A stretch of DNA of 64,000 bases from JAFAXD01 sp963833605 (GCA_963833605.1 CAWHYZ010000011.1:1-64000), one strand, 5' to 3'. Counted from the first letter of the stretch, positions 1-9,600 are shown. Made by a program: numbers and translations. The notes: generated by a model not told the origin, from the sequence alone.

Positions 1-569
1 GCTGTCGGCCGCGCCGTCGCCGGTGCCGCTGCCTGCCGGCGACGCGAGGTCGATCGCGACCTGCGCCAGTTCCGGTGCCGGTCAAGTCGCCGACTGTGAT
101 GTTGTCGGCGCCGCCAAGGGCATTGAGCTTGATGTTCTCGACATCGTTAGATCCATGGTGACAGTGCAACGTCGCGGGTGAGGCGCACCCGGCTCCCATT
201 GGCCGAGATGTCGATTTTTTCGTTGATATTGGCGCCGTTGAACACCAGCGTATCGGTGCCGACCTGACCCTCGACCGTGTCGCTGCCGTCGCCCGGGTTC
301 CAGACGAACGTGTCGTTACCGTTGCCGAGAAACGCCGCGTCGTTGCCGCGCCCGCCGATGACGGTGTCATTGCCGTCTCCGCCGAGCAGCATGTCGCTGC
401 CCTGGCTTCCGAGGATGGTGTCGTTCCCGGCGCCGCCGTCGAGGGTGAAGGCGACGATTCCGGCCGGCAGCGCGTGGACGCATCGATCGTGTCGTTGCCG
501 GCGCCCGCATTGATGGTCGACCATGTCGTTCGCGCCCTCGGCGCCGGTGATCGTCACTTCCGCCGGCAA
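1..569 (-). pseudogene. Degenerate 3' portion of RTX-type calcium-binding repeat gene
   Basis: This continues the repeat gene at 554-2847 and runs off the window start. The frame at 147-569 still encodes RTX-like nonapeptides (GGAGNDTIL, GGDGNDTVI) and the conserved block ending NGSRVRLTRDV. Joining it to the upstream gene requires several frame changes. Near 590-610 the parent frame runs into a stop. An extra G near 508 breaks the path from NDMV to TINAGAGNDT. Another shift lies near 475. One base is missing near 160 and one near 149 relative to the sister copies at 790-800 and 1870-1880. A further shift lies near 65. The sister copies are clean, so this tail is either decaying or poorly assembled. 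Confidence 0.7.
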
Positions 570-2847
570 TCCGGTGTCGTCGACCGACGTGCCGGCGCCG
601 AGGACGTGATCGTGTCGTTGCCGGCCGTCCCATTGACGGTCACGGTGTCGGCCTGGCCGTCGCCGGTGCCGGGCGGTGAGCCTAGGTCGATCGCAACCTG
701 TTTCACGTCGGTCCCGGTGAGATCGTTGACCGTGATGTTGTCGGCACCTCCCAAGGCATTGAGCTTGATGTCCTCGACACCGTTGAGATCCATGGTGACG
801 GTGCCGACGTCGCGGGTGAGACGCACCCGGCTCCCATTGGCCGAGATGTCGATTTTTTCGTTGATATTGGCGCCGTTGAACACCAGCGTATCGGTGCCGA
901 CCTGACCCTCGACCGTGTCGCTGCCGTCGCCCGGGTTCCAGACGAACGTGTCGTTGCCGTTGCCGAGCAAGGCCGTGTCGCTGCCTCGGCCGCCGGTGAT
1001 GACATCATTGCCATCGCCGCCGAACAACATGTCGTTGCCGTCCCCGCCGGTGATCGTGTCGTTGCCGGCGCCGCCGTCGATGGTGAGATGGATGAGGTTG
1101 GCCAAGCCATTTCCAGCGGTGATAACGTCGTCGCCGCCATTGGCGTTGAGGACGAGGTTCTCGGTGGTGCCGATGTCGAGGAAGAACGGAGCGGGGGTGG
1201 TGCGATCGAAGCGCACGCGGGTGCCGTTGGCCGTGATGGTGAAGGTTTCCGATGCGTTGCCGCCATTGACCTCGGCGGTATCCGTGCCGTCACCGCCCTC
1301 GAACAGATCGCTGCCATCGCCCGGGTTCCAGATCATGCGATCGTTGCCAGCCTCGCCGAAGACCTGATCGTTGCCGGCGCCGCCGGTCAGTACGTCGTTG
1401 CCCGCGCCGCCGAACAGCAGATCGTCACCGCCTTTGCCGAGGAGGATGTCATTGCCGGCGTCGCCGAACAGCTGATCGTTGCCGGAGCCGCCGGTCAGCA
1501 CGTCGTTGCCGTCGCCGCCGATCATCTGCACTGGGGGGAGCGCGCCGCTCGTTTCGTTAAGCGTGATCACGTCATCGCCGCCGAGACCATTGATGACAAT
1601 GTGATCATTGGCCGCCTCGAAGCCGGAGATCGTCACCGCGGTGGCGAGGCCTGACACGGTGATCACGCCGTTGTTGTTGGCGAGCGTGATCGTGTCGTTG
1701 CCGGCGGTCGCATTGACGGTCACGGTGTCGGCCTGGCCGTCGCCGGTGCCGGGCGGTGAGCCTAGGTCGATCGCAACCTGTTTCACGTCGGTCCCGGTGA
1801 GATCGTTGACCGTTATGTTGTCGGCACCTCCCAAGGCATTGAGCTTGATGTCCTCGACACCGTTGAGATCCATGGTGACGGTGCCAACGTCGCGGGCGAG
1901 GCGCACCCGGCTCCCATTGGCCGAGATGTCGATTTTTTCGTTGATATTGGCGCCGTTGAACACCAGCGTATCGGTGCCGACCTGACCCTCGACCGTGTCG
2001 CTGCCGTCGCCCGGGTTCCAGACGAACGTGTCGTTACCGTTGCCGAGAAACGCCGCGTCGTTGCCGCGCCCGCCGGTGATGACATCATTGCCATCGCCGC
2101 CGAACAACATGTCGTTGCCGTCCCCGCCGGTGATCGTGTCGTTGCCGGCGCCGCCGTCGATGGTGAGATGGATGAGGTTGGCCAAGCCATTTCCAGCGGT
2201 GATGACGTCGTCGCCGCCATTGGCGTTGAGGACGAGGTTCTCGGTGGTGCCGATGTCGAGGAAGAACGGAGCGGGGGTGGTGCGATCGAAGCGCACGCGG
2301 GTGCCGTTGGCCGTGATGGTGAAGGTTTCCGATGCGTTGCCGCCATTGACCTCGGCGGTATCCGTGCCGTCACCGCCCTCGAACAGATCGCTGCCATCGC
2401 CCGGGTTCCAGATCATGCGGTCGTTGCCCGACTGGCCGAAGACCTGATCGTTGCCTGTGCCACCGGTCAGCACGTCGTTGCCCGAGCCGCCGAATAGCAA
2501 ATCGTCTCCGCCCTTGCCGTTAAGGATGTCGTTGCCGGATTGGCCGAAGAGCTGATCGTTGCCGGAGCCGCCGGTCAGTACGTCGTTGCCGTCGCCGCCG
2601 AACAGCAGCGCGGGGGGTAGCGCGCCGTTGAATTCGTTAAGCGTAATCGTGTCGTCCCCGCCTTGACCGAACACCATGAGCTCGCCGGTGTTGGCAACGG
2701 TCGGCTGGCCACCGTCGATCGCCACAGTGCCACCGTTGATGAGAATTTTCCCGCCGCGTCGCGGCTCATGGTGATGGTGTTGTTGAGCGTGTCGCCAAGC
2801 ACCGACAGCAAGTGGGCGCCCGGGAGAAAGCTGGCCTTGATGGTCAT
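554..2847 (-). pseudogene. RTX-type calcium-binding repeat protein, frameshifted near its start
   Basis: Many glycine/aspartate nonapeptides of the GGxGxDxxx type (for example GGDGNDVLT, GGSGNDQLF) identify a hemolysin-type calcium-binding repeat protein. Such proteins are normally exported by a type I system and fold as a Ca-binding beta-roll outside the cell. The natural start is probably ATG at 2847 (MTIKASFLPGAHLLSV). That frame breaks in a run of four T at 2746-2749. Adding one base there restores GKILINGGTVAIDGGQP and joins the 723-residue frame that begins at 2725. Two ~360-residue units are nearly identical. No type I secretion genes are seen nearby and the C-terminal export signal lies beyond the window. 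The ORFs on the plus strand here are mirror images of the repeats. Confidence 0.8.
620..2420. repeat. ~1080-bp-period internal duplication in the RTX gene
   Basis: The segment from about 620 to 1340 recurs at about 1700 to 2420 with an exact 1080-base offset. The stretches 661-720 and 1741-1800 are identical, as are 841-900 and 1921-1980, and 1021-1080 and 2101-2160. Position 734 versus 1814 is one of few differences. A third, shorter and more diverged copy lies at about 160-440 with an offset of 638 bases from the 800-1080 segment. Identity this high suggests recent unequal recombination or gene conversion. Confidence 0.85.
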
Positions 2848-3370
2848 GATCGTAGTCCTCTCGAAAGATTGGCTGCGGCGCGGATGCGCGTTGGCTGTGA
2901 ACCGGGGCGACTGGCCCAGCTGGCTTGTATGTCGGGCAGCAAATTGGCCGCGGTCTGCTACGGAAGTGTTTCAGCGATCGCTTATCGTGTTACGGACGTA
3001 ACATGTGCGCGGAGTGTAGGAGCGCGCCGGCAGCAGCAAGGCGAAAAGTACAGTAAAAATCTCATCAGATGTCGAAGCCGTGATATTGAGAATGGTTTCA
3101 ATCGCGAAGATGTGTTGTGGTGCACGCCGCGCCGTTGGCGCAAAGCCGAGTTAGAGCGAAATTGGTTGCGGTTAAATCCCGCGTGTACTGTTCACCTCTT
3201 CCAGTCAAAGTGGTTATTGCGCGACCCAACTCGTCAAACCCAGTTCGTTTGGAGAGAGGTTCGCGCGGTGCGCTGGCGCGGTCGCTCAAACGTCAAAAGA
3301 CCCAGTCCAGCCTTAGAGGGAGGAGGCCGCCGCGTTTCGCGGCACCGCTTCCATTCAAAACAATCGCGCT
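2848..3370. other. Intergenic region upstream of the RTX gene
   Basis: This is a 523-base gap between the RTX gene start and the end of the histidine kinase gene. It is richer in A and T around 2980-3110 than its surroundings and must hold the RTX gene promoter. No convincing gene, RNA or repeat is seen. The small ORFs on either strand here lack family features and ribosome-binding sites. Confidence 0.5.
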
Positions 3371-5845
3371 TTAAACGCTCCGGCGCAGGCAGCGCGCCAA
3401 TGCCACAGCAAGCTCCGTGCTGACCAGCGGCCAGCTCAGGAGCTCGGAAATTCCTGCTTCAGCCAGCGCGTCCAGCGGGACGTCGATTGTGGACGCGGTG
3501 GCGAACAGTACGGGCTGCCGTGGCGCGGCTTCGTGCACCGCGTGAGCCAGATCAACCCCGGCCGCAGCTTGCGACGCGTCGCTGATAAGTATGACGTCAA
3601 ACCGATCGGGCGTCGAGCGACATGCCGCAACCGCATCCGCCGGGCCCTCGAATCCCACCGGCTCGTATCCGAGGGCCGCAAGCATTTCCTCCTCGAAAAG
3701 AAGCCGATCCCTTTCGCTCTGGACTACAAGCACCGTCTCGCCACGCCCAAGCGGCAACATCGCCGACCCCACAACGTCGCTGGTGCCTATCGTCGTCGCT
3801 GGCAGCCATGCTTCGAAGCGGCTTCCGTAATCCAATTTACTCTGTACGTTCAGCGCTCCGCCGTGGTCACGAACGATCTCGCGCACGGTTGCGAGGCCCA
3901 GTCCAGTCCCTGCCAGGCGAGTCGTGAAGAACGGCTCGAACAAACGCCGCCCCACTTCGTCGTCGAAGCCACGTCCGGTGTCGGTGACAGCCAAGCACAG
4001 ATAGCGACCCGGCATGAGCTCGCCGTGGCTCAGCCTGACGGAAGCGGTCAGGTCTTCCTGCTCGGCGGCGACACGAATACGTCCGCGTCCCTGCATCGCT
4101 TGGGCCGCGTTGGTGCAAAGGTTCAGGATGACCTGCTGCAGCTGCGCCGGTTCGCCAGACACGGCGACATCGACCGCAACGTCCTCGATGATGAGCTCGA
4201 TCCCGGCGGGCAGCGTTGCGCGCAGCAGCGAAGCCGCCTCCTCGAGCAGGGTTCGCACCTGCACGGGACGGACACGCGCGTCACGTCGTCGCCCGAACGT
4301 GAGAATATTGTCGATCAGATCGCGGCCGCGCTCCGCGGCACGCCGTATCTCGTCGATGTACTTTGCCGGCTTGGTCCCCGGTGTGAGCTGTGATTCGACC
4401 ATCTCCGAGAAGCCGAGAATAGCGCCGATGATGTTGTTGAAGTTGTGCGCAATGCCGCTTGCGAGGGATCCGATCATCTGCATGCGGCGCGCTCGTTCCA
4501 GCCGCGTCGTAAGTGTCGCCCGCTCGCGCTCGAGAAACTCGCGCTCGATGGCATTGGCCACTGCGTCGCCCGCAAGCCGCACCACTGGCGGCGGAAAAGC
4601 ATTGTCCCATGCCGACCGAAAGGCGTCGAAGGTGTCGAACCCCATTATTCCTCGCACCCGGCCCGGTCGGATCAGTGGGATGCAAACCCACCCGCGTACG
4701 CCGGCTGCCGCCAGCGCGTCCTTGCTGTCCCCAGGCGGCAAGACGGCGACATCTGGGACGGTGATGATATCGGGTCCGTTCGCGCCGAGGCGTGCCGACA
4801 ATGCCAGTGCCTGATCTGGCCATCCGGTCGGATAAGTCGCCCCGTGGGCGCACCACGCATGCACGCGGGTTGGGTTTTCGGCGAGCACCACATAAGCGCG
4901 TTCCACTTTGATCGCCCGGCCAAGCTCCCCGAGCACTTGTTGCAGCCGCGCCTCGGTTTCGGCCGGCGGGCAATTGATCAGGCGCGTCGAATTCTCGGCA
5001 ATAACATGCTCGAATGCCGCTCGCCGACGCAGTGCAAGCGCGCGAGCCCGCAGCCGCAGCCCCAAATGCACGAGCATGATGAGCAACAACAGCGACACGA
5101 GGTATAGCAACAGCCGAGACCGCTGCACTGTCGATTCGACAACCGCTTGGTGGCCGGCAAATAGGGCACGGGCGTCCTCGAACGGCTGCCTACTCGGCAC
5201 AGCGACGAGGGCCTTGAGCGTTGCGTTGATTGCGGGCAAGAGGTCATGCAGCAGGCGGGCATGCGCGAGCAGCGCATGCGCGGCCTCCGCGTCCGGCCCG
5301 ACGGTCGGGGCCTGTGCTGCAAAGTGATCGATCCGCTGCTGAAGCGCCCCGGCAGCCTCCGGTGATGAGTCGCGCGCAAGATGCAGGATTGCCGCTACCA
5401 TTGCGCCGGTAGCTGGTGTGAGTCGTGCATCCTCGGCGCCGAACGTCGGCCCTGTGCTCAAGAGACCGACATAGGACAGGGAATTCTGTAGGAGCGCGTT
5501 ACTGCTCTTGAAGCGCTCCGTCAATTCCTCCTGTTGTGCGACCATCGCGGCCATACGATCGACCGGTCCAGTGTCGAGCCGCTCCCTCTGCGCGTAGGAA
5601 CGAAGCCGGGCGACCGCGTCCTCGAGCGCCTCCGCGGCCTTGACGAGGGTATCGTAGTTACGAAGCAGACCTGCGCGCGCCTGCAAAACGTCGCGGTGGA
5701 GAGAAGCCTCGGCGAGGGCGAAATCGTCGAAGGCCTTGAGCGTCATCGCATAGGCTGGGGCGTTCGCGTCGACGCCGCGCAGCAGGAGCCAAGTGAGCAG
5801 CGCGAGCAGTAGGAGGACTCCGACCGCACCCGGCAAGATCCTCAT
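3371..5845 (-). CDS. VirA-like hybrid sensor histidine kinase
   Basis: This is an 824-residue membrane kinase. A first membrane segment lies at about residues 5-22 and a second at about 245-268, with a helical sensor region between them. A GAF-like domain spans about 298-435. The dimerisation/phosphoacceptor helix contains GSLASGIAHNFNN with the phosphorylated His near residue 466. The ATPase domain carries NLCTNAAQAM, DTGRGF and GTGLGLATV. The C-terminal receiver-like domain is degenerate: the usual acidic pair is QSE and the conserved Lys is Trp, although an Asp remains in LISDAS. This order matches Agrobacterium VirA. ATG at 5845 was chosen because it forms an ATGA overlap with the stop of the upstream cytochrome peroxidase gene. 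The likely partner is the divergent regulator at 6858. The signal sensed is unknown. Confidence 0.85.
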   Translation of the reverse strand: MRILPGAVGVLLLLALLTWLLLRGVDANAPAYAMTLKAFDDFALAEASLHRDVLQARAGLLRNYDTLVKAAEALEDAVARLRSYAQRERLDTGPVDRMAAMVAQQEELTERFKSSNALLQNSLSYVGLLSTGPTFGAEDARLTPATGAMVAAILHLARDSSPEAAGALQQRIDHFAAQAPTVGPDAEAAHALLAHARLLHDLLPAINATLKALVAVPSRQPFEDARALFAGHQAVVESTVQRSRLLLYLVSLLLLIMLVHLGLRLRARALALRRRAAFEHVIAENSTRLINCPPAETEARLQQVLGELGRAIKVERAYVVLAENPTRVHAWCAHGATYPTGWPDQALALSARLGANGPDIITVPDVAVLPPGDSKDALAAAGVRGWVCIPLIRPGRVRGIMGFDTFDAFRSAWDNAFPPPVVRLAGDAVANAIEREFLERERATLTTRLERARRMQMIGSLASGIAHNFNNIIGAILGFSEMVESQLTPGTKPAKYIDEIRRAAERGRDLIDNILTFGRRRDARVRPVQVRTLLEEAASLLRATLPAGIELIIEDVAVDVAVSGEPAQLQQVILNLCTNAAQAMQGRGRIRVAAEQEDLTASVRLSHGELMPGRYLCLAVTDTGRGFDDEVGRRLFEPFFTTRLAGTGLGLATVREIVRDHGGALNVQSKLDYGSRFEAWLPATTIGTSDVVGSAMLPLGRGETVLVVQSERDRLLFEEEMLAALGYEPVGFEGPADAVAACRSTPDRFDVILISDASQAAAGVDLAHAVHEAAPRQPVLFATASTIDVPLDALAEAGISELLSWPLVSTELAVALARCLRRSV

Positions 5846-6837
5846 GGGATCGCCGTAGCTGCGCGAGGGGTCGCGCTGGCGGGCCCGACGATCTGATCCC
5901 GATAAGTGCCGGTGAGCGTGTGGAGAAAGTCGACGATGGAGGCGATTTGCTGATCGGTCAGCACGCGGTCCAGCTGTGCGATGCCCATAGCCTTGACCGC
6001 CTCTGGCAGCGTGGGCGCGCTGCCGTCGTGGAAATAGGGTGCGGTGGTCGCTACGTTGCGTAGGCCTGGAACGCGCAACAATTCCGGTTCGGGAGAACCG
6101 AGCGGATGGAAGATACCGTGCCGCTGAAAGAGGTTGCCACCTACGTTGACGCCCTGGTGGCACGAGATGCAGCCGAGCGACTTGAACAGCTGATAACCGG
6201 CGAGCTCCTCCTGCGTGATCGCGCCGGTGTGGCCGTCAAGCCATTGGTCGAACCGGCTGCCTGGCGTGACGAGCGAACGCTCGTAGGTTGCGATTGCATC
6301 TAGGAGGGCCGGGCCGTCGGGCCCCCTCCCGTACGCGTCACGGAATTGCTTCACCACTTCGGGGTCGGCACGCAGCTTGCTCACGACTTCGTCCACACTC
6401 GACGCCATGATCGCCGGATTTTGAAGAATGTGTTCAGCCCCGTCCGCGAGCGAGCGAAAATTCCCTTCCCAGTTCAGGCGAAAGTTCAGGCTTGCGTTGA
6501 AGACCGTCGGCGTATTGAGCGCGAGCGGCAGCCCTTGGGGTGTCACATCGTGCGCGTTAGCGTTGGCACCGTTCGTTCGTATATCGTGGCACGATGAACA
6601 ACTGTGTGTGTTATCGTGAGCCAGACGCCGGTCACTGAACAATCGTTCCCCAAGCTCCACACGCCGTGGGTCCTGGGGGGGCATGGCAGGGATTGGCGTG
6701 ATCGGTTCCTGACCAGCGCGGGCCTGAAGAGTGGGCGATTGCGCGTCCGTCGGCGAGACGGAAGCGAGGCAAATGAGCGCCAGCAGGATGCACGCTATCC
6801 CATAGGAGGGCCGGGGCGTGATTATCACCCGCGGCAT
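5842..6837 (-). CDS. Di-heme cytochrome c peroxidase family protein
   Basis: This is a periplasmic di-heme protein of the CcpA/MauG family. It has a signal peptide (hydrophobic stretch GIACILLALICLASV) and two heme-attachment motifs, CSSCH near residue 78 and CISCH near residue 222. Family blocks NTPTVFNASLNFRLNWEG and YFHDGSAPTL are present. Classical members reduce hydrogen peroxide with electrons from small cytochromes; MauG-like members oxidise protein substrates. The start is uncertain: ATG at 6837 gives a compact signal peptide, and ATG at 6870 would overlap the divergent regulator gene. The stop overlaps the ATG of the kinase gene by four bases, so the two are probably co-translated. 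Confidence 0.85.
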   Translation of the reverse strand: MPRVIITPRPSYGIACILLALICLASVSPTDAQSPTLQARAGQEPITPIPAMPPQDPRRVELGERLFSDRRLAHDNTHSCSSCHDIRTNGANANAHDVTPQGLPLALNTPTVFNASLNFRLNWEGNFRSLADGAEHILQNPAIMASSVDEVVSKLRADPEVVKQFRDAYGRGPDGPALLDAIATYERSLVTPGSRFDQWLDGHTGAITQEELAGYQLFKSLGCISCHQGVNVGGNLFQRHGIFHPLGSPEPELLRVPGLRNVATTAPYFHDGSAPTLPEAVKAMGIAQLDRVLTDQQIASIVDFLHTLTGTYRDQIVGPASATPRAATAIP

Positions 6838-6857
6838 CAATGCGGGAGCCGGACGGC

Positions 6858-7622
6858 ATGGGCGAGACATCGTCGGATAACCCAGACCTTCGCGAGAGCG
6901 GCGATCGTCAAGTGTGCATCCTCGTCGTCGAGGATGATCCTGCCTTGCAGCGCATGATCCTAAACTATTTCGTGGAGAACAACATCCGCACGCTGGTGGC
7001 GTCCGGTCGCCAAGAGATGGTCCGTCAACTTGGCAGCATGGAGGTGAACCTGGTGATCCTCGATCTTCGGCTCGGTCAGGAGGAGGGTCTGGATCTGCTC
7101 CGGGAGATCCGGTCAAGCTCCGACGTGCCGGTCATCATCATCACCGGCCACCGCCGCGATGACATCGATCGCGTCGTCGGGCTTGAGCTTGGCGCCGACG
7201 ATTATCTGACGAAGCCATTCAATCTGCGCGAATTGCTCGCGCGTGTGCGCGCGGTGTTACGACGGTTTGATATCGGACGCGCCGTGCCGGCGCGCGGTCC
7301 CGAGCGCGGCCGCTTTCGATTTTCCGGCTGGCACCTCGACCGCAAGACCCGGCTGCTCACCGACCCGGCCGGCACTCCGGTAGCATTGACTAAAGGCGAG
7401 TATGCGCTGTTGCTCGCCTTTCTGGAGGCGCCGCAGCGCCCGCTTAGCCGCGAGCACTTGCTGCAGGCTACGCGCGTGCATGAGGATGTCTTCGATCGCA
7501 GCATCGACGTGCAAATTCTTCGCCTCCGACGCAAGCTCGAGCGCGACCCCAGCGCCCCGCGCGTCATCCAGACCGAGCGCGGCGTCGGATATGTGTTCGC
7601 CGTTCCGGTCGAGCGGGCGTGA
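6858..7622 (+). CDS. VirG-like OmpR/PhoB-family response regulator
   Basis: The 254-residue protein has a receiver domain with the acidic pair VVEDD, phosphoacceptor Asp in LVILDLRLG, Thr in IIIITGH and Lys in YLTKPF. A winged-helix DNA-binding domain follows (LTKGEYALLLAFLE, DRSIDVQILRLRRKLE, ERGVGYVF). The run LGQEEGLDLL and the wing region closely resemble Agrobacterium VirG. It is divergent from the peroxidase/kinase pair and is its likely output. ATG at 6858 has GGAG ten bases upstream. ATG at 6840 and GTG at 6912 are alternatives; 6912 would start right at the receiver fold. With the divergent starts about 20 bases apart, the promoters must lie inside the opposing genes. Confidence 0.9.
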   Translation: MGETSSDNPDLRESGDRQVCILVVEDDPALQRMILNYFVENNIRTLVASGRQEMVRQLGSMEVNLVILDLRLGQEEGLDLLREIRSSSDVPVIIITGHRRDDIDRVVGLELGADDYLTKPFNLRELLARVRAVLRRFDIGRAVPARGPERGRFRFSGWHLDRKTRLLTDPAGTPVALTKGEYALLLAFLEAPQRPLSREHLLQATRVHEDVFDRSIDVQILRLRRKLERDPSAPRVIQTERGVGYVFAVPVERA

Positions 7623-7908
7623 CCGTCGCCTTCTACGACGACCGACCGCCGCTTTCGCGTCGCGGGCTCCGAGTGATGATATTTTGGGCGGACCGCGCCT
7701 GGTGCGCCTGGCTTGGATCCCGCAAGTCCCCGATAACATGTCGCCAAGCTCCGTAGCGCCATAACCGCTTAGGACGAACCCGCCCGCGCTGGCCGCGACA
7801 GGTCGTAGAGGATAAAGACGCGGTAGCCGCCATTCCGCCCGCGCTAGGATGCCCGTCACGGGGAGGCATCTGATGCTCAGAGCCCGCGATGAATGCGCGC
7901 CGCATCCT

Positions 7909-8210
7909 TCACTCGATCACTTCGTCGGCAAGCGCGATTAACTTGGCTGGAAACTCGGTCCCGAGCGCCCTAGCGGCTTTCAAGTTGACCACAAGCCTCA
8001 ACTTGGTAAGCCGCTGCACTGGAAGTTCGGCAGGATTTGTACCTTTCAGAATTTGGCCGGTGTAAATGCCGACTTGACGAAACGAGCCCGCTAAAGTCGT
8101 CCCATAGCTCATCAATCCGCCAGCTTCGACAAACTCTCGCCGACCATACATCGCGGGCAGCCTATGGTGTGCCGCGTGAGCCCTACTCGCTGCGTCCGGG
8201 TTTTCGACGT
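7909..8210 (-). pseudogene. C-terminal relic of an ABC transporter substrate-binding protein
   Basis: About 95 residues match the C-terminus of the ABC_sub_bind family (the ~330-residue proteins often annotated as Trp/Tyr ABC substrate-binding proteins). Key runs are LPAMYGRREFVEAGGLMSYG, FRQVGIYTGQILKG, LVVNLKAARALG and the terminal ADEVIE. The signal peptide and the first two thirds of the protein are missing and no compatible frame upstream restores them. No permease or ATPase is nearby. I read it as a truncated gene. Confidence 0.75.
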
Positions 8211-8435
8211 TTCCATTTCGGCCGGACGTCGACCCGCTTGCCACACTTCCGCGCTGGAAATCAGGTCCGCGTCAAAGAGCAGACCCTATCATGAACGTAT
8301 TTTTTCACAGCGAGTTGATTAAAACCTTTGCCTTGAGTCCTTCGATCGGCTGACGCGCTGGCCTCAAATCACTTGTTACTCGTCGCGCACTGGTTTGAGA
8401 CGCTGCTAACCTCTCCACCCGATTAGGGGCGTTGC

Positions 8436-9524
8436 ATGAAGCGCGAGATAATTGCGGCGCTTGGGACTGCGGCCATTGGAGTGCTTATACTCGCCGCAAT
8501 GCTCTTCGGTTTTTGGCCGATAAATGGGGCGCAAGATCAGATCTTATCGGTGCGTAGCGCCGGTTCAGATCAGATCGTGTTGCTGCGTGGCGCCGGTTCG
8601 ACGTTCGCTGCTCCTCTTTACAAGAAGTGGATCGAAGAATACGGGGTCTCACATCGTGGCGTGACAATCTCGTATGACGCTGTTGGTAGCGGAGAAGGGG
8701 TAAAACGGTACCTTGAACACAAAGTTGATTTTGCCGGTAGCGATGAAGTGTTGTCGAGCAACGAACTGGCAACGGTACCTGACGCTCTGATGCTGCCGAT
8801 TACTGCCGGCATGATAGCGATCGCATACAATATCCCTGGCGTGAACAGTGAGATTAAACTGCCGCGCAACGTCTACGTAGACATCTTCGCCCGCAAAATT
8901 CGGAAGTGGGATGACCCACGAATACAGGCGGCGAATCCGGGGATCGCTTTCCCGCGCCGGGATATCGCCCTTGTTGTTCGGCAAGATAGCAGCGGAACCA
9001 CCGCTGCATTCACTAACCACCTGGCAACGATCGGCTCGTCGTGGCGCGTCGCCGGCATGGACGTCGGAAAGTTTATTGAGTGGCCGAGCGCAGTGCTGTC
9101 GGCACCCGGCAACGAAGGTGTGGCCGCGCGCATCCGGCTTAGCGAAGGCTCGATCGGCTACGTCGAATATTGGTTCGCTCAGCGGCTTGGCCTGCGGATG
9201 GCAGCGCTTCAGAACAAAGCGGGGAACTTTATAACTCCGACTGGACACGCCGGCGAACTCGCTCTTTCGGGTCGGGTCGCCCAAGTCCAGGAACTTGCGG
9301 CATCAGTTGCCGATCCAAGAGCCGCCGATGCCTACCCCCTCGTGACCTATAGCTGGATGTTCGTCTATTCGCAGTACGCTGATCAAGCTAAGGCAATGGC
9401 ACTGCGGGAATTTGCGGGCTGGAGTCTTTCGGATCATGGACAAGATTACGGCACTCAGCTCGGGTATCTGCCGCTTTCGTCAGATGTGCTCGGCATCGGC
9501 CGACAAGCACTAGGTGAGCTTTAA
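8436..9524 (+). CDS. pstS: PstS-like phosphate-binding protein, orphan
   Basis: This 362-residue periplasmic substrate-binding protein of the PstS family has an N-terminal hydrophobic export segment at about residues 8-27. Family motifs are GAGSTFAAPLYKKW, GSGEGVKRYL, DFAGSDEVLS and RQDSSGTTAAFTNHL. The start ATG follows AGGGG at a suitable distance. Canonical PstS works with PstC, PstA, PstB and PhoU; none is adjacent, so it is a stand-alone copy that may serve a transporter encoded elsewhere or bind phosphate independently. Relics of unrelated ABC binding proteins flank it on both sides. Base composition is lower in GC than the core genes, consistent with accessory origin. Confidence 0.85.
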   Translation: MKREIIAALGTAAIGVLILAAMLFGFWPINGAQDQILSVRSAGSDQIVLLRGAGSTFAAPLYKKWIEEYGVSHRGVTISYDAVGSGEGVKRYLEHKVDFAGSDEVLSSNELATVPDALMLPITAGMIAIAYNIPGVNSEIKLPRNVYVDIFARKIRKWDDPRIQAANPGIAFPRRDIALVVRQDSSGTTAAFTNHLATIGSSWRVAGMDVGKFIEWPSAVLSAPGNEGVAARIRLSEGSIGYVEYWFAQRLGLRMAALQNKAGNFITPTGHAGELALSGRVAQVQELAASVADPRAADAYPLVTYSWMFVYSQYADQAKAMALREFAGWSLSDHGQDYGTQLGYLPLSSDVLGIGRQALGEL

Positions 9525-9600
9525 ACGCTGACCTCCGCGCGCAGAGTCATTTGGTCGGTTATTTGAGTATTCCGACGCATGAGCGGCCCATAGATCCTGA

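Noticed and set aside
620..2420. Possible CRISPR or short tandem array
   Set aside because: The period is about 1 kb at the large scale and 27 bases (nine residues) at the small scale, with coding logic and no unique spacers.
277..2447. Long plus-strand ORFs with repeated SLPSPP-type sequence in the RTX region
   Set aside because: They are the mirror of the minus-strand RTX repeats; periodic GC-rich repeats keep several frames open.
3098..3289. Short minus-strand ORF between RTX and kinase genes
   Set aside because: No ribosome-binding site, no family features, and coding-like composition is absent.
5842..7116. Long version of the cytochrome peroxidase frame starting at 7116
   Set aside because: Its first ~93 residues are antisense to the response regulator and lack any export signal until position 6837.
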